Part shown: positions 10,801 through 21,238 of the stretch, piece by piece | How positions within the stretch are numbered: the stretch's first letter is position 1 | Layout: each line of letters opens with the position of its first letter | Source: Neurospora crassa OR74A | Lineage: Eukaryota > Ascomycota > Sordariomycetes > Sordariales > Sordariaceae | Assembly: GCF_000182925.2 (NCBI RefSeq) | Contig: NC_026506.1 | Coordinates: forward strand, 124,001-188,000 | DNA length: 64,000 bases | Direction of reading: 5' to 3' | Notes under the pieces: generated by a model | Database searches by the model: none | What the model saw: the letters and a program-made list of their open reading frames with translations, nothing else | Told to the model about the DNA's origin: nothing | Translations under genes and position numbers: made by a program

Positions 10801-12148
10801 CACCTATGACATCACGTCCATGTCTGAGTCGCTCTTTGTACACAGAGACGGACCAGAAACATGCACATGGGAATCAAGTTTTCCCTTCTCCTTCCCGCTT
10901 CTCACAGATATTTTCACAGCAGACCTCATCACCGGCCCTGTGAGTCCTGACAACAACTCCATCGAGCTACTGGTCAGAACCATTCGCCCCGCGGATATCC
11001 GGGCAATCGGGGCCTCCCCATCGTGGATTTATCCTATCCTCCTTTCCCCCCCTCTCCCCCACTCTGCTTCCCCAGTACCTTATTCCTCGGTCACACCAAT
11101 TTTATGGTCCCTCCCCTACCTCCCCTGCATCGACGATCTCCCAGTCCTTAACATCCAAAAACTTCGCTCCTCCAGCACCTCCTGGCGTCGCTTTAACCTC
11201 TGGCTCAAAAATCACACCTACACCCTTTCCCACTGGGAGCACGAACACACAGACACGCAACCGGAATCCCTACAAGAGGACTTGCTAAGCATTGGCGAGC
11301 TGTCCTGGTTGCAATGGAAGAAGATGGTTCAGGGCATGATGTTGGGGTTCACGGCAGCTGTTGGAAGGAGGCAGAATGTCTTTGCTGTTTGTCCGGGAGG
11401 TGATCAACAGAGGGTTGTGAGCATGGTCTTCTTTGTGTCGTGTTTGAGGCTGGACGTGGCGAATCGATGCGTGCTGCTTGATGGGGCAGTCCTCGTGCGG
11501 ACGGCGGAGACAGCTGCCTTGATTGATGGGTTGGAGAAGGAGTTGAACGATTGTGCGGATGCTACAGCGCCGGCGTGGACGGAAGCTGAGCTGGACACAT
11601 CCCTTAAGTATTTCAACACTACACGTGAAGGCATCCACCTCTGGAAGGAGATCCTCCCGGCTCATGTCGAGCGGTGCCGAACTTGGGAGCATGACGCTGA
11701 TAGGTGCGAGTATCTTCACCGCGCCGGTGCAACGGGAGTGATCATCCCGATGGATGATGATACTGAGGAGTCCTCGGTCCTTTGCAGCTGTGGTAATGGA
11801 CGAGTCCCGGACCATGATAGCGCCCCGCAAAAGGTGTGGGAGAGGATCAAGAAGCATTTGGTGAGGGTCGCTATCTCCCCTCCGTTCGGATGTCCATTTG
11901 TGGAGGAACCGTATGTCCCGGAGATAAAGAAGAATGTGAATAACCCGACTCCGCGGCCGCCACCACCACCACCCAAAGCTGTGTGCAGGAACCCAAACTG
12001 TAAAAGAAAGGATGGAAAAGAGTTGGATCATACTTGTCCCGTTTGTGAGAACACCAAGTACCTCTACTGCTCCAGGCCGTGCCGTAAGGCTGATACAGCG
12101 AGGCACAAGAAGGAGGAGTGTCAGGGTGGAAAGGGCAAGAAGAAGTGA
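7846..12148 (+). CDS. DUF4470 (DNAAF3-like) and MYND zinc-finger protein, one in-frame TAG
   Basis: Three exons: 7846-8122, 8185-8235 and 8316-12148. Introns are 62 nt (8123-8184) and 80 nt (8236-8315). Splicing restores NLDKGRQLDITCCDNERSIV followed by ARNTLFLTLL, matching the - strand paralog at 114-4184. Further shared blocks are LLGL-(3)-E-(3)-NT, RLRWKRP and the FADKDLVGIVHQMYKKMF region. The C-terminus (from about 11970) is a MYND finger: C-x4-C, CPVC, YCSRPC and H-KKEEC ligands. The frame meets a TAG at 9590-9592, directly after RLRWKRPIAH, and continues in the same frame for 852 further codons. No GT donor lies between the conserved WKRP block and the stop, so an intron is unlikely. 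Alternatives are a nonsense allele, two separate proteins (second ATG at 9635), or mRNA editing to TGG. Exact function unknown. Confidence 0.8.
9583..9601 (+). other. Hairpin with the in-frame TAG in its loop
   Basis: AGCGCA (9583-9588) pairs perfectly with TGCGCT (9596-9601), leaving the seven-base loop TTAGGCG. The stop TAG at 9590-9592 lies in the loop. This is the structural setting described for A-to-I editing sites in sexual-stage fungal mRNA. Confidence 0.45.
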
Positions 12149-12246
12149 AGGGAAAGCAGGATTCAGAGAAACGCAACATGTAGTAGAGGTAGTACGCTTG
12201 TAAGATAGAAGTCCAGCTCAAACTATCGGGAACGTGCTCCCCAACC

Positions 12247-14233
12247 TTATTTTCCTTTCTCGTTCTCCCATTCTTCCTTGACAAACTCAGCGCATCGTTC
12301 CGCCATCATGACCACCGGTGCCATCGTATGCGCACTCGGGATCTTGGGAAACACGCTAGCATCTGCGATTCTCAAGTTCTCAATGCCATGAACCTTCAGC
12401 ATCTGGTTTACCACTCCCTCTCTTGAGTTGTTTGACATCCGGCAGGTGCAGGAGACGTGGAGGCTGGAGACACAGACGCGGGAGGCGTAGGCATCTATTT
12501 CCTTGTCTGTGACTGTGCGCCAATTTGGTTTTTGGAACTGCTGCATTTCGGATTCGCTGTTTGTGGACGTGGAAGCAGATAGTTGTGTGGCTCCTGGCAA
12601 AGGATCTTTACCAGGCACAGGAACGGGCTCCTCATCCGCCGGCTTCTTCGTCGTCCAGAACCTTTGCAACAATCCCGTCTTGGTTTTGTAGAGGGCGTCC
12701 AAATACACCAAATCCATCCCTGGCGCAATCGTCAGTGGTGCCTCTTGCGGATATCCCGTGTTTGTAAACTCTTCCGCCAACCGCATAGTGAACCGCACCG
12801 CCTTCCTCATTGTCGCTCGATCTCTGGCATCGGTCATCATCGGGTAACAGATCTTCGGGTCAGCCAGCGGGTCATCAGACGCAACCTTGACATGCCCCCT
12901 CGAATATGGTTGGATGAGCGTTGTGTACCACGTGAAGAGTGACTTGCCCGAGACGCTCACGGTCAGGCAGTTGACGGGATTGATCATAATCTCGACATCC
13001 GGAATATCTCGAGGAGGAGAAATGTCCATGGTGTCTTGGTCTGAGTCGTCAACGTGTCGAACTGTCATTGTGTTCTCGTCCAGAGCTGCGATACGTACGA
13101 AGATGCTTCGGGGAGTGGTTCCATTGGCGAGTAGGCCTCTGCCGAAGAAGAGGTAGAGGAGAAGGTGCCAGAGGAAGACGAAGGCGTTTTCGAGGCAGTG
13201 GAGGGTATGTTTGCGCGGGAGCTCCATGATGATGGGGACGGAGGTATGGTCGGAGAGACCTTGTCCTACTGCTGGAAGGTCGTGGAGGACTGGGATCTTG
13301 AGGGATTCGAGATGCTGGCGAGGTCCGATGCCACTCAGCATCAGTAGCTGAGGCGTGCAAATAGTCCCGCTGCAGACAATGACCTCCCTTCGAGCTTTGA
13401 CCGTGTACTCGCGGTCACCTTCTCGAACCCTCACACCCGTCACCCGTGTCCCATCCTTGCTGAAGAAGAGCCTCGAAGCTACCACTCCGGTACAGATCTT
13501 CAACCCCTTCCTCTCCCTCACCATCTCCTTCGGCAACCAAGCCTTGTATGCCGACATTCTCTGACCCTTTCCATCAATAGTCTGATCCATTACAAAGCAT
13601 CCTTGGGCGTTTGCACAAGGATCATTCACCCCATCTCCCACAGGTAACCCAACTCTCATCGCCGCTTCCTCCACGAAGGGTATACACCCAAGTGTGAGCC
13701 CCGGCTTCCTAGGCCTGACAACATCCTCGCTCCTCCTAAACCACGGTTCGACCCTCTCCCAGCTCCAGTCCTCTAGTCCATAGTCTTCAGACCACTGGTT
13801 GTACCCTCCTGCCCCACCTCTTGTCCATAGCAAGGCATTGATCCGTGTCGCCCCGCCCAAGGCCTCAGCGGTCCAGAGTGCCGCTCGTCTGCCATTCGCA
13901 GCGGGGATTGGGTCGGAGTCACGACGGACGGACTGGAGGAAGGGGAATTCGAAGTTTTGCGAGAGAAGAGGTATGCGAGAGAGGAAGTTATCGTGTACTC
14001 GGCCTTTTTCGAGGAGGAGGACGGAAACGTTGGGAGATTCGGAGAGGCGCGAGGCCAGGACGCAGCCTGTTGTGCCGCCTGTTGGAGGGGGACGAGTTAG
14101 CTGGGGTTGACCTCTGGATAGGTAATACGAGAGAATGGAAAGGGGACTGACCGCCGACAATGATGTAGTCAAAGGTTTGATTGTGAATATCGGCCGCGTG
14201 GACTGTGGGGTAGGACGGCGCGAATGGCCACAT
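12247..14233 (-). CDS. GMC family FAD-dependent oxidoreductase, 637 aa
   Basis: Two exons, 14152-14233 and 12247-14078, joined across a 73-nt intron (donor GTCAGT, acceptor CAACAG). Splicing completes the FAD dinucleotide-binding motif YIIVGGGTTG (residues 23-32), which neither frame contains alone. The ATG at 14233 gives MWPF..., a start common in this subfamily; the upstream frame offers only TTG. Further GMC features are LEKGR (end of the ADP-binding fold), GGATRINALLWTRG (PROSITE GMC signature 1 region), CSGTICTPQLLMLSGIGP (signature 2) and the C-terminal active-site block with HVSCTCRM and SAHTMAPVVMMAE, which carries the catalytic histidine candidates. Substrate (alcohol, choline-like or sugar) cannot be told. 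There is no clear signal peptide. Its stop lies 98 bp from that of the convergent MYND gene. Confidence 0.9.
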
Positions 14234-14593
14234 CGTTGTCGTGGTGGTTGAAGGCAAGGCAACGAACCGAGCGTCGGGTCAAAGACTGGAAGTTGAAGAC
14301 GGCGGGGAACAGCGGCTGTCCGCTAGACTAAGGCGCTGTATCACAGGCGATGTTACGGTGTAACCATGACATGCATCCCGCAGCCCTCCCGTACCATCCC
14401 ATCGAGGCTGATGCTTCCCCCTCCCCCTCCCCCACATCACAAACATCAACACCACAGTGGCCTTGCATGGAAACACGCAAAGTTGAAATAACAAAACAAA
14501 AGGTATCATTACTGTACTTATCTATCCCTGTCGCTTTTCCGAACCCATCCATCTATCCCAACTCCATTGCTTTTCTCATCAAGCAACGTCCAT
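14234..14593. other. Intergenic: GMC promoter side and SQR 3' flank
   Basis: No gene seen in 360 bp between two - strand genes. Confidence 0.4.
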
Positions 14594-15970
14594 CTAGAAC
14601 TTCCACCCCTTGGGACCGCCCCAAGTGCCCTTGACCATGGCATTAAAGTACACCCAGGGGAAAAAGTCCTTCTTCAGGTGATAGAAGGCCCGCCTGGGGG
14701 TTCCCTGATCCAAGGCACCACCAACAATGGGCAGTCCACCAAACGTCTCCTTGGGCACACCCGCATACTTGAACTCGGCCAACATGACCTTGCCATACTC
14801 GGTCACCAGCGGGCACGAAGTGTACCCATCATACTCGAGCGCCGGCTCCTTGCCCTCCAGGCTCCTCAGCAGGTTGCCGACAAGAACGGGGGCCTCCGCA
14901 GTGATGGCCGCCGCAGTCTTGGAAGTAGGCAAGCTCGAAGCGTCACCGGCCGACCACACATTCTTGAACTTGTTTGACTGGGTAGTAGCCTGGTTCACAT
15001 CGACGAAGCCAGCCGCGTCAGCCACCGCGCTGTTCTTGACAAAGGCGTAGGGGCCCATCTTGGGGACGACGTGCAAGAGGTCAAACTCGCGCGTAACCTT
15101 CTCCTCGCCCTTGGCGAACACGGCCTTGTTGCCGTTGACCTCCACGAGATCGTGCGCAAAGAGACCCTCCACGCCGCGCTCCTTGCGCAGCTCCTCCAGG
15201 CGAGCAGAGTACTTGGGCACGCCAAACATAGCCGGCAAAGCGGTCGCAAAGGCGATCTGGATCGCGCCCGTCGAGGGGTTAGAAGGGTTGTAAAGTCCCG
15301 CGCGCTTCCAGTGGTCCAGAGCCAGCCACATGGCCTTTTGCGGGGCACCAGCGCACTTGATGACACCAGCGGGTTGCGTGAAGATGGCCTGGCCGCGCTT
15401 GAGCTTCTCGATGGTGGGGAAGACCTTGCTCACGGTATGAGCGCCGTAGATGGTCGACACAGGGGCGCTGGGGTCAGCGAGCGCTTCGGGCAGACCCTTG
15501 ATCTTGTCGTAGGTGATCTCGATACCGGGAACAACGACCAAGTGCTCGTAACCGATCTTGTCGCCATTGGCGAGAGTGACGGAGTCCGTCTCGGGGGAGA
15601 GCTGAGAAACAGCCTGGTTGTAGAACTTGAGCTTGGGGTCGATGAGGGAAGCCTCGTCGCGGCGCAGAGAAAGAGGGTCCTTGAGGCCGCCTCCGACGAG
15701 CGTCCAGCCGGGCTGGTAGTGGTGGTACTGAGCCGGATCGATGACGGCAATCTCCTCGGGCGAGAACTTGCCGGTGCGCAGAAGCTGGTGAGAGATGGAA
15801 AGGCCGGCCGCACCGCCGCCTACTACGACGATACGGTGCGAGCGGGAGGTGCCAGTGACGGGGGCAACGGAAGCGAAACCCCGGCGGGAAAGAGGGACGG
15901 CGAGGGCGGCACGGGGGGCCGCGTGGGTGGCTGCCGTGAGGGCCGACTTGGTAACGAGTGAGCTGCTCAT
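14594..15970 (-). CDS. Mitochondrial sulfide:quinone oxidoreductase, 458 aa
   Basis: Single-exon flavoprotein of the HMT2/SQR family, which oxidises sulfide and passes electrons to ubiquinone at the inner mitochondrial membrane. The ATG at 15970 opens a basic, serine/alanine-rich presequence (about residues 1-42, LSRRGFAS) consistent with mitochondrial import. The FAD motif VVVGGGAAG is at about 48-56, followed by HHYQPGWTLVGGG, typical of the eukaryotic SQR type. The two redox cysteines expected from the human enzyme are visible as C206 (VIKCAGAPQK) and C386 (YTSCPLV). The second FAD contact WSAGDASSLPTSKTAAA lies near 339-355. Length is normal. It is transcribed divergently from a persulfide dioxygenase, the next enzyme of sulfide oxidation. 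The long open frame on the opposite strand is a by-product of GC-rich codon use. Confidence 0.93.
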   Translation of the reverse strand: MSSSLVTKSALTAATHAAPRAALAVPLSRRGFASVAPVTGTSRSHRIVVVGGGAAGLSISHQLLRTGKFSPEEIAVIDPAQYHHYQPGWTLVGGGLKDPLSLRRDEASLIDPKLKFYNQAVSQLSPETDSVTLANGDKIGYEHLVVVPGIEITYDKIKGLPEALADPSAPVSTIYGAHTVSKVFPTIEKLKRGQAIFTQPAGVIKCAGAPQKAMWLALDHWKRAGLYNPSNPSTGAIQIAFATALPAMFGVPKYSARLEELRKERGVEGLFAHDLVEVNGNKAVFAKGEEKVTREFDLLHVVPKMGPYAFVKNSAVADAAGFVDVNQATTQSNKFKNVWSAGDASSLPTSKTAAAITAEAPVLVGNLLRSLEGKEPALEYDGYTSCPLVTEYGKVMLAEFKYAGVPKETFGGLPIVGGALDQGTPRRAFYHLKKDFFPWVYFNAMVKGTWGGPKGWKF

Positions 15971-16629
15971 CTTGAATCTGTGTCCGCTATCGGAGACCGA
16001 GCTGATGTGGTGGAGTGAATGTAAGTTGGTGTTTTGAGTGAAAAAAAAGAGTGTCGTGATACGACAGTCAGCGAGTGAGTGAGTGAACTCAAGGGAAAAA
16101 AGACTGTTAAAGTGCCCCCGGATTTGTAACAAATCTCAAACTAGTGTAAGCGCGATCACCTCATCGTCGACCTCTCATGTTGCGTTGCTGAGTCAACCTC
16201 GCGGCCCACACCCGATAGCCGCCGAGTGGGGCTCCTTTGACGGGGGCCGGGGGCCGGTTATCGGCGGGTGCAAAATTTGCCATGGAGCCCCGGTCGACGG
16301 CGAGCAGGTGTGGGAGCACGGGCCATCCCTCTTTCCAAAAACATCATGCCACTCGATAGCGCCCGCTTGGGTCATTCCAAGTCACATGTGTCCCTTGACC
16401 CCGAACACATCGGCGACCACCTCATGGGTGATGGATTCCCATGTAATACTCGGTGGCGTTCATTCCCGGGATATAGACGCCGCCCGGCCCCCGGGACTCG
16501 GCCAGGATGTGTGATGTGATATATATCTGTTTGTGAGATCCGTGATAACTGAGCTGATGTTACCTAGCGCATGCAATTATTTTTGACCCAATACTCCCAT
16601 ATCTCACCCGTCACATATTGAATCTCACC
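15971..16629. promoter_or_regulatory. Shared divergent promoter region of SQR and persulfide dioxygenase genes
   Basis: The 659 bp separate two start codons in opposite directions, so both promoters lie here. A TATATATA-like run lies near 16521-16528 on the dioxygenase side. No operator could be identified by eye. Co-regulation is inference from the pathway link. Confidence 0.6.
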
Positions 16630-17829
16630 ATGACATCTCTACAACCTTACCTCGCAGAAGTCTGTCAGACAACCTCCAGTCTCTTGACCAGCAACACCTG
16701 CGCTCCATGTCTTTATCACATCCGACATCTCACAACATCGTTCCCAAGGAGTGCATCACGAATCGCCACCACTAGATCTCTCAGCTCCACATCTTTAGCA
16801 TCAACTTCCCAAAAGACGACAGTTCATCAATTCCACAATCGACCTCATTTACAGCAATTACATTTGATTCCTACAAACTCCATTCAACCCTGTTTACCAC
16901 GCCGGACATACACCACCACCACGTCGCCACCAGAACCAACAATAACCCCCCTCTTCGAACCCATCACTTCCACCTTCCAATACCTCGTCGCTGACCCCCT
17001 CACCCTCACGGCCGCCATCATCGACCCCGTCCTCGACTACTCCCCCCTCGACAACTCCATCTCCACCACCTCCGCCGACGCCCTTCTCTCCCTCATCGCC
17101 TCCAACGGCTACAAAATCGCTTGGATCCTCGAAACCCACGCCCACGCCGACCACTTATCTGCCTCCTCCTACCTCCAAACGCGATTAACAGAATCCCAAG
17201 GGGAAGACCACAAACCCCCCATCGGCATCGGCAAAAGGATCGGTACCGTCCAGACTTTATTCAGCAAACGGTACGGCGTTCCAGACGCAGAAGTTAAAGA
17301 AGTATTCGGCCACTTATTCGACGACGACCAAGTCTTTCAGATCGGTAACCTAAAAGCGAAAGCCATCCATCTTCCCGGGCACACCCCCGATCATCTAGGG
17401 TATCAAATCGGTAACAACGTCTTCTGCGGCGACAGCCTATTCAACGCAGACATCGGAACCGCGAGGTGTGATTTCCCCGGCGGGAGTGCGCACGATCTGT
17501 ACCACTCCGGCCGAAAATTGTTACAAAATTTACCGGATGAAACCAAGATTTGGACCGGACATGATTACCCGCCTGAAGACAGGAGGGAGCCGGTGCCGTG
17601 TTTGACGGTTAAAGAACATAGGGAGAGGAATAAGCATTTGCGGGATGGGATCACGGAGGAGGAGTTTGTGAAAGCCAGAGAGGAGAGGGATCGGGACTTG
17701 GCGGCGCCGAGGCTGTTGCATCAGAGTCTGCAGGTGAATATTCGGGCGGGCAAACTGCCGGGGGAGAATGAGAGTGGGTTGAGGTTGTTGCATTTGCCGG
17801 TCAAGATCAAGACGGATAAGAAGTGGTGA
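16630..17829 (+). CDS. Persulfide dioxygenase, Blh/ETHE1-like metallo-beta-lactamase fold, 399 aa
   Basis: The first ATG is at 16630; the in-frame TTG upstream is not used. Residues 1 to about 100 are Ser/Thr/Arg-rich without acidic clusters and look like a mitochondrial presequence. The metallo-beta-lactamase metal ligands are clear: HAHADH (170-175), the LPGHTPDHLGY histidine, the GDSLFNADIGTARCDFPGG block with its metal-binding aspartate, and the terminal GHDYPPE histidine. The DIGTARCDFPGG signature is closer to bacterial Blh-type dioxygenases than to the ETHE1 form (GCGRTDFQ-like). The enzyme oxidises glutathione persulfide made downstream of SQR to sulfite, in the matrix. Head-to-head placement with the SQR gene supports this role. 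No introns. Confidence 0.9.
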   Translation: MTSLQPYLAEVCQTTSSLLTSNTCAPCLYHIRHLTTSFPRSASRIATTRSLSSTSLASTSQKTTVHQFHNRPHLQQLHLIPTNSIQPCLPRRTYTTTTSPPEPTITPLFEPITSTFQYLVADPLTLTAAIIDPVLDYSPLDNSISTTSADALLSLIASNGYKIAWILETHAHADHLSASSYLQTRLTESQGEDHKPPIGIGKRIGTVQTLFSKRYGVPDAEVKEVFGHLFDDDQVFQIGNLKAKAIHLPGHTPDHLGYQIGNNVFCGDSLFNADIGTARCDFPGGSAHDLYHSGRKLLQNLPDETKIWTGHDYPPEDRREPVPCLTVKEHRERNKHLRDGITEEEFVKAREERDRDLAAPRLLHQSLQVNIRAGKLPGENESGLRLLHLPVKIKTDKKW

Positions 17830-18475
17830 TCTTGATCGGTTAGTAGGAAGAGGTAGCTGAGGAAGGAGGAGGGTAAAGAGTACCTCTAGGAGATCACGAT
17901 TTCATAATACATTATCAACCGTAAGAGTCTGTTTACCGCGGTTGATACGGCTCGTCATGTGTCCTAGTTGTTCACGACCTGAATTCATGCCTCCAACACT
18001 ATATCAAACACCCCACCCTGTGTCTCACATGTCGAAGCCCATTTGAATACCTATGTGTTATAACATTCTGGGAACTCCGGAAGGCCTTGCTCGACTCGCG
18101 GTATTGGACTTCGAACACTCAGTCCATGTCTGCTTTCATGACAGGATAAGACGGTGAAATCACGACGAGATGAGCTGAAATGATGATGGTACAGATTACG
18201 TAGAGGTACCTAATACCCTAACAGCAGTGACCAGCGCCCTCACAGTCAAGTAGAGGCACTCGTACATACTCCATCATGACGGCTTTCCTTAGAAGCACGT
18301 TGTCCTGATCTTGGGACTTCCGATGATCGAAGTGGCAGCAGGTGGTAGAAGCTAGCGAAATGTCTGAAAAGATGACAGCGACAGGGCAACAGCACCATGG
18401 GAGAACGTACAGGCCAATTCAAGTGTTGACCATACCACCAGATACCAATACACAGATCCTCATCACTCTATGTAA
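17830..18475. other. Intergenic between convergent dioxygenase and F-box genes
   Basis: No gene seen. The TAGAGGTA octamer occurs at 17881-17888 (as TACCTCTA, 52 bp after the dioxygenase stop) and at 18201-18208. Both transcripts must terminate here. Confidence 0.45.
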
Positions 18476-20080
18476 TCATCTCTCCTCCTCCACCTCCCAT
18501 CCAAGGTCCCAACTCTTGGGCCCCCACGGATCAGCCTCCAACGCATATGATACCACCTCCAGCTCATGCTGCTCAATCCACTTCAACTGATCCTGCAGCC
18601 TCCGATACGTCTTTTCGTAGAGATGATAATCATCGTACCAAACACGGAACCACGAGTCCATCGTAGAGGCCATGATTTCTTCGTTGGAGCGAATGTCCGA
18701 GATAGCTGGGCGCACGGGTCGTAAGCCTTGGTACATGCGCTCGACAAAACTCGTGAAGCAGGTGAAACGTCGCGAGAGCTCATCGAGCTGGTGTGTAGTG
18801 AGGAAGGGTTCAGCCAAGAGGTCCTCTCCTTGAATGGGAAAGTCAGAGACAATAGACTTGCCGTACTCGACCCAGTAGTTGGCAAAGTCGCCAAAGGGAA
18901 GACGGAAGTCGTCGCAGAGCTTGTCCCACCCGAAGAGAACTTGATATCGAGTCCTTTCGAGCGCATCAACCATTAACGACCTTGCAAAGGCTACCAGATG
19001 CCGTCTGAACGCTGCCATGCCGTGTTCCCTCAAAAAGCACCGGTTACACCTGGGCTCCCTCAGCTCTCCCAATTCAGCATCTTGCACACAATATTTGCTC
19101 ATCGCATCCGTCAAGAAATGCACCTCTTCGTACGCTCTAACAGGCAAACGAAACTGTGACGCCTCTCGCCATTTGGCGCAACCGCCGCAGCGAAGGATGC
19201 GCATTACCAAATGGTACGTCTTGGGATCATGGGCACCGTAATATAAGAAGCGGCGGCCTATTTTGGCGCGAGGGACAGGGTGAAACAGGTTGGGGAAACA
19301 CCTGTCAAAAAAGTTGTAGAAATCCAACTTGCGCCCAGCGACCACTGGTGAAGGGAGGATGGGCCGCCCTCCGTTGAGCATCGCGTTTTTGTTGCGATGC
19401 CAGTCGCCCCGGACAAAGATACATTCAATGCAACGACGGTTGTGTCGACGGAGGCCGCAAATTAGGAGCTCATGGTTAGAGGCAATCTGGTCGTTAGTAG
19501 CAAGAATTTCGGCCTCCACGTTTCCGGCCCAGAGGAACTGGTTGATTCCCCCAGCCTGCCGCATGCCTTCCCATGGGTGGGTGGCCTCATGATACCGCAT
19601 CCGAACATCGGCAAGTGACTCATCTCGAGCCCGGATATGGATTCGGTGCTGGAAGATCCTGGCTCTCACGCCGTCATCCCATCTGTCGATAAACCACCAT
19701 TCGGCCAGGCGATTGGCCTCTCTGCTGCCGGGAGGGGGCTTGCGAAGGTCGAGCCGCAGGATGTTGTGGTTATCGAACCTCGTATGTGGCAGGAGCTTGA
19801 GGCAGCCTCCACAAGCGTACTTGTTGGACTCCCAGTCCTTGGAGCCCATGCGAGGAGAGATGTGGGAATCTCTGCCTCTGAGGAGCGGCACGATGCCGCC
19901 ATACTCGGGAATCAACTCAAGGGCGAGCAGGCGCTGGAGGAAGTTGATGCGTGTCGGCCTGATGGTGGCTCGCAGAGTCTGGCAGGTTTGGGCCAAGTTG
20001 ATCAATGAGATGGGATCAACGTTATCCAAGATGATGAGGAGAATTTCCAACGGAGCGTTATGCAATGAGATGACAGACAT
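18476..20080 (-). CDS. F-box protein with cysteine pairs, 534 aa
   Basis: Single exon from the ATG at 20080. Residues about 5-45 form an F-box (LHNAPLEILLIILDNVD, then LINLAQTCQTLR), the Skp1-binding module of SCF ubiquitin ligases. The rest has four spaced cysteine pairs: CGGCLKLLPHTRF, CIECIFVRGDW, CGGCAKWREASQF and CNRCFLREHG. That arrangement is common in a large sordariomycete F-box family of unknown targets and may bind zinc. No leucine-rich or WD repeats are seen. The substrate is unknown. Confidence 0.82.
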   Translation of the reverse strand: MSVISLHNAPLEILLIILDNVDPISLINLAQTCQTLRATIRPTRINFLQRLLALELIPEYGGIVPLLRGRDSHISPRMGSKDWESNKYACGGCLKLLPHTRFDNHNILRLDLRKPPPGSREANRLAEWWFIDRWDDGVRARIFQHRIHIRARDESLADVRMRYHEATHPWEGMRQAGGINQFLWAGNVEAEILATNDQIASNHELLICGLRRHNRRCIECIFVRGDWHRNKNAMLNGGRPILPSPVVAGRKLDFYNFFDRCFPNLFHPVPRAKIGRRFLYYGAHDPKTYHLVMRILRCGGCAKWREASQFRLPVRAYEEVHFLTDAMSKYCVQDAELGELREPRCNRCFLREHGMAAFRRHLVAFARSLMVDALERTRYQVLFGWDKLCDDFRLPFGDFANYWVEYGKSIVSDFPIQGEDLLAEPFLTTHQLDELSRRFTCFTSFVERMYQGLRPVRPAISDIRSNEEIMASTMDSWFRVWYDDYHLYEKTYRRLQDQLKWIEQHELEVVSYALEADPWGPKSWDLGWEVEEER

Positions 20081-21238
20081 CTTTGGGTGAGTGCTCGAGG
20101 TGGACTGGAAATAAGGAGGTAGGGTGAAGTGTGGCGAGATGGCTAACGAGTTGTGATCATAAAAATATATTCCCACCCAGTCTGGTCAGCTTGTTGTCGC
20201 ATTGGTTGATGCGTGTCAAACACGAAATCTAGGTTCCGTTCAATCAAGTTGAAGTGAGGAGAAAGTGTGATGAAGGAAGAGGTTGACGCATCAAGTGAGA
20301 TGGCTAAAGCCAGCGGCAGGCGATGTCAAATCGAGTCATACGGTAAGTCTCGTCAACGAAGGGCCAAGTAATCACGATGTAACGTAGAGGTGAGGTCGAG
20401 AAGGAAGACCGGGGTAAAAGGGCGGAAGAAGAGGAGAAGGGGGAAAATGATTAATTCTCAACTTGCAGAACGACAGTGTGAAGAAACCGTGAAGAAGTCT
20501 GGCAATACGTGATCAGGTTCGACGCATCGTCAAGTTGCATGACTGCAGGCGACAGATGAAGTTGTATCAAACAAAGATAGAGAGAGGCTGATGAAAGACG
20601 ACGAGATTGACGTGGAGTAGAGTTATCGTGATGAAGGAAAAGGAATATTTTGTGATTCGGTGAAAATGACGGCGATGAGGGTTGAATCACATGAACTAAG
20701 AGGAAGAAGCTGGAACAACAGTGACCGTACGAAAGAATGCGATTATTGATTTCTGAAATGGAGGAAGGAACATCGTCCGAGGTTTTTGATGTGAAGTGGA
20801 AGTTGAAAGGAACTGAAGTGGTACGACGTTGAAGTGGAAGGTACGGTGACACCCGGAATAGTGGGGCATGCCCCGTTCGAGATACGTACCGTCTTATCTT
20901 ATCTCGAAGCAGCTACTCGTATCAGCTCACGTGATTACCTCAATCGTCACCACCCTCTCTTGGGAGGACTTCACTCGACCCTTGACAGCCAGAATCACGA
21001 GTTGAGGAGAAAATGTCACATGCAGTATGTTAATGTATGTACTTGAGGAGGGTATTAATGATATTCAAAACCATGAGTAACTATCCATTATATCAAATTC
21101 CTTCGATAAACACTGCATCCCCCTCCCTTTGTTAGCTTACATTATCATGAAATTAGTACTTCCAACGTGATAAAGTATCTTGGCGGATGGATCGACGGCC
21201 AAATTCTATCTCAAGATCTTGAGATGTCGTTGGGCTAA
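20081..21238. other. Intergenic: F-box promoter side and 3' side of the small CxxC gene
   Basis: No gene is supported. A 133-codon - strand frame near 20451-20852 has leader-like low-complexity composition and is not accepted. A possible last exon of the next gene lies just below 21113. Confidence 0.4.

Noticed and set aside
11285-12106. 273-codon - strand frame opposite the MYND gene
   Set aside because: The + strand has the homologous DUF4470/MYND protein; the antisense translation has no domain.
15071-15961. 296-codon open frame on the + strand opposite the SQR gene
   Set aside because: It mirrors the SQR coding sequence exactly, has no recognisable domain and arises from strong third-position GC bias.
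20451-20852. 133-codon - strand frame
   Set aside because: Low-complexity Ser/Leu/His composition typical of pyrimidine-rich untranslated DNA; no motif.
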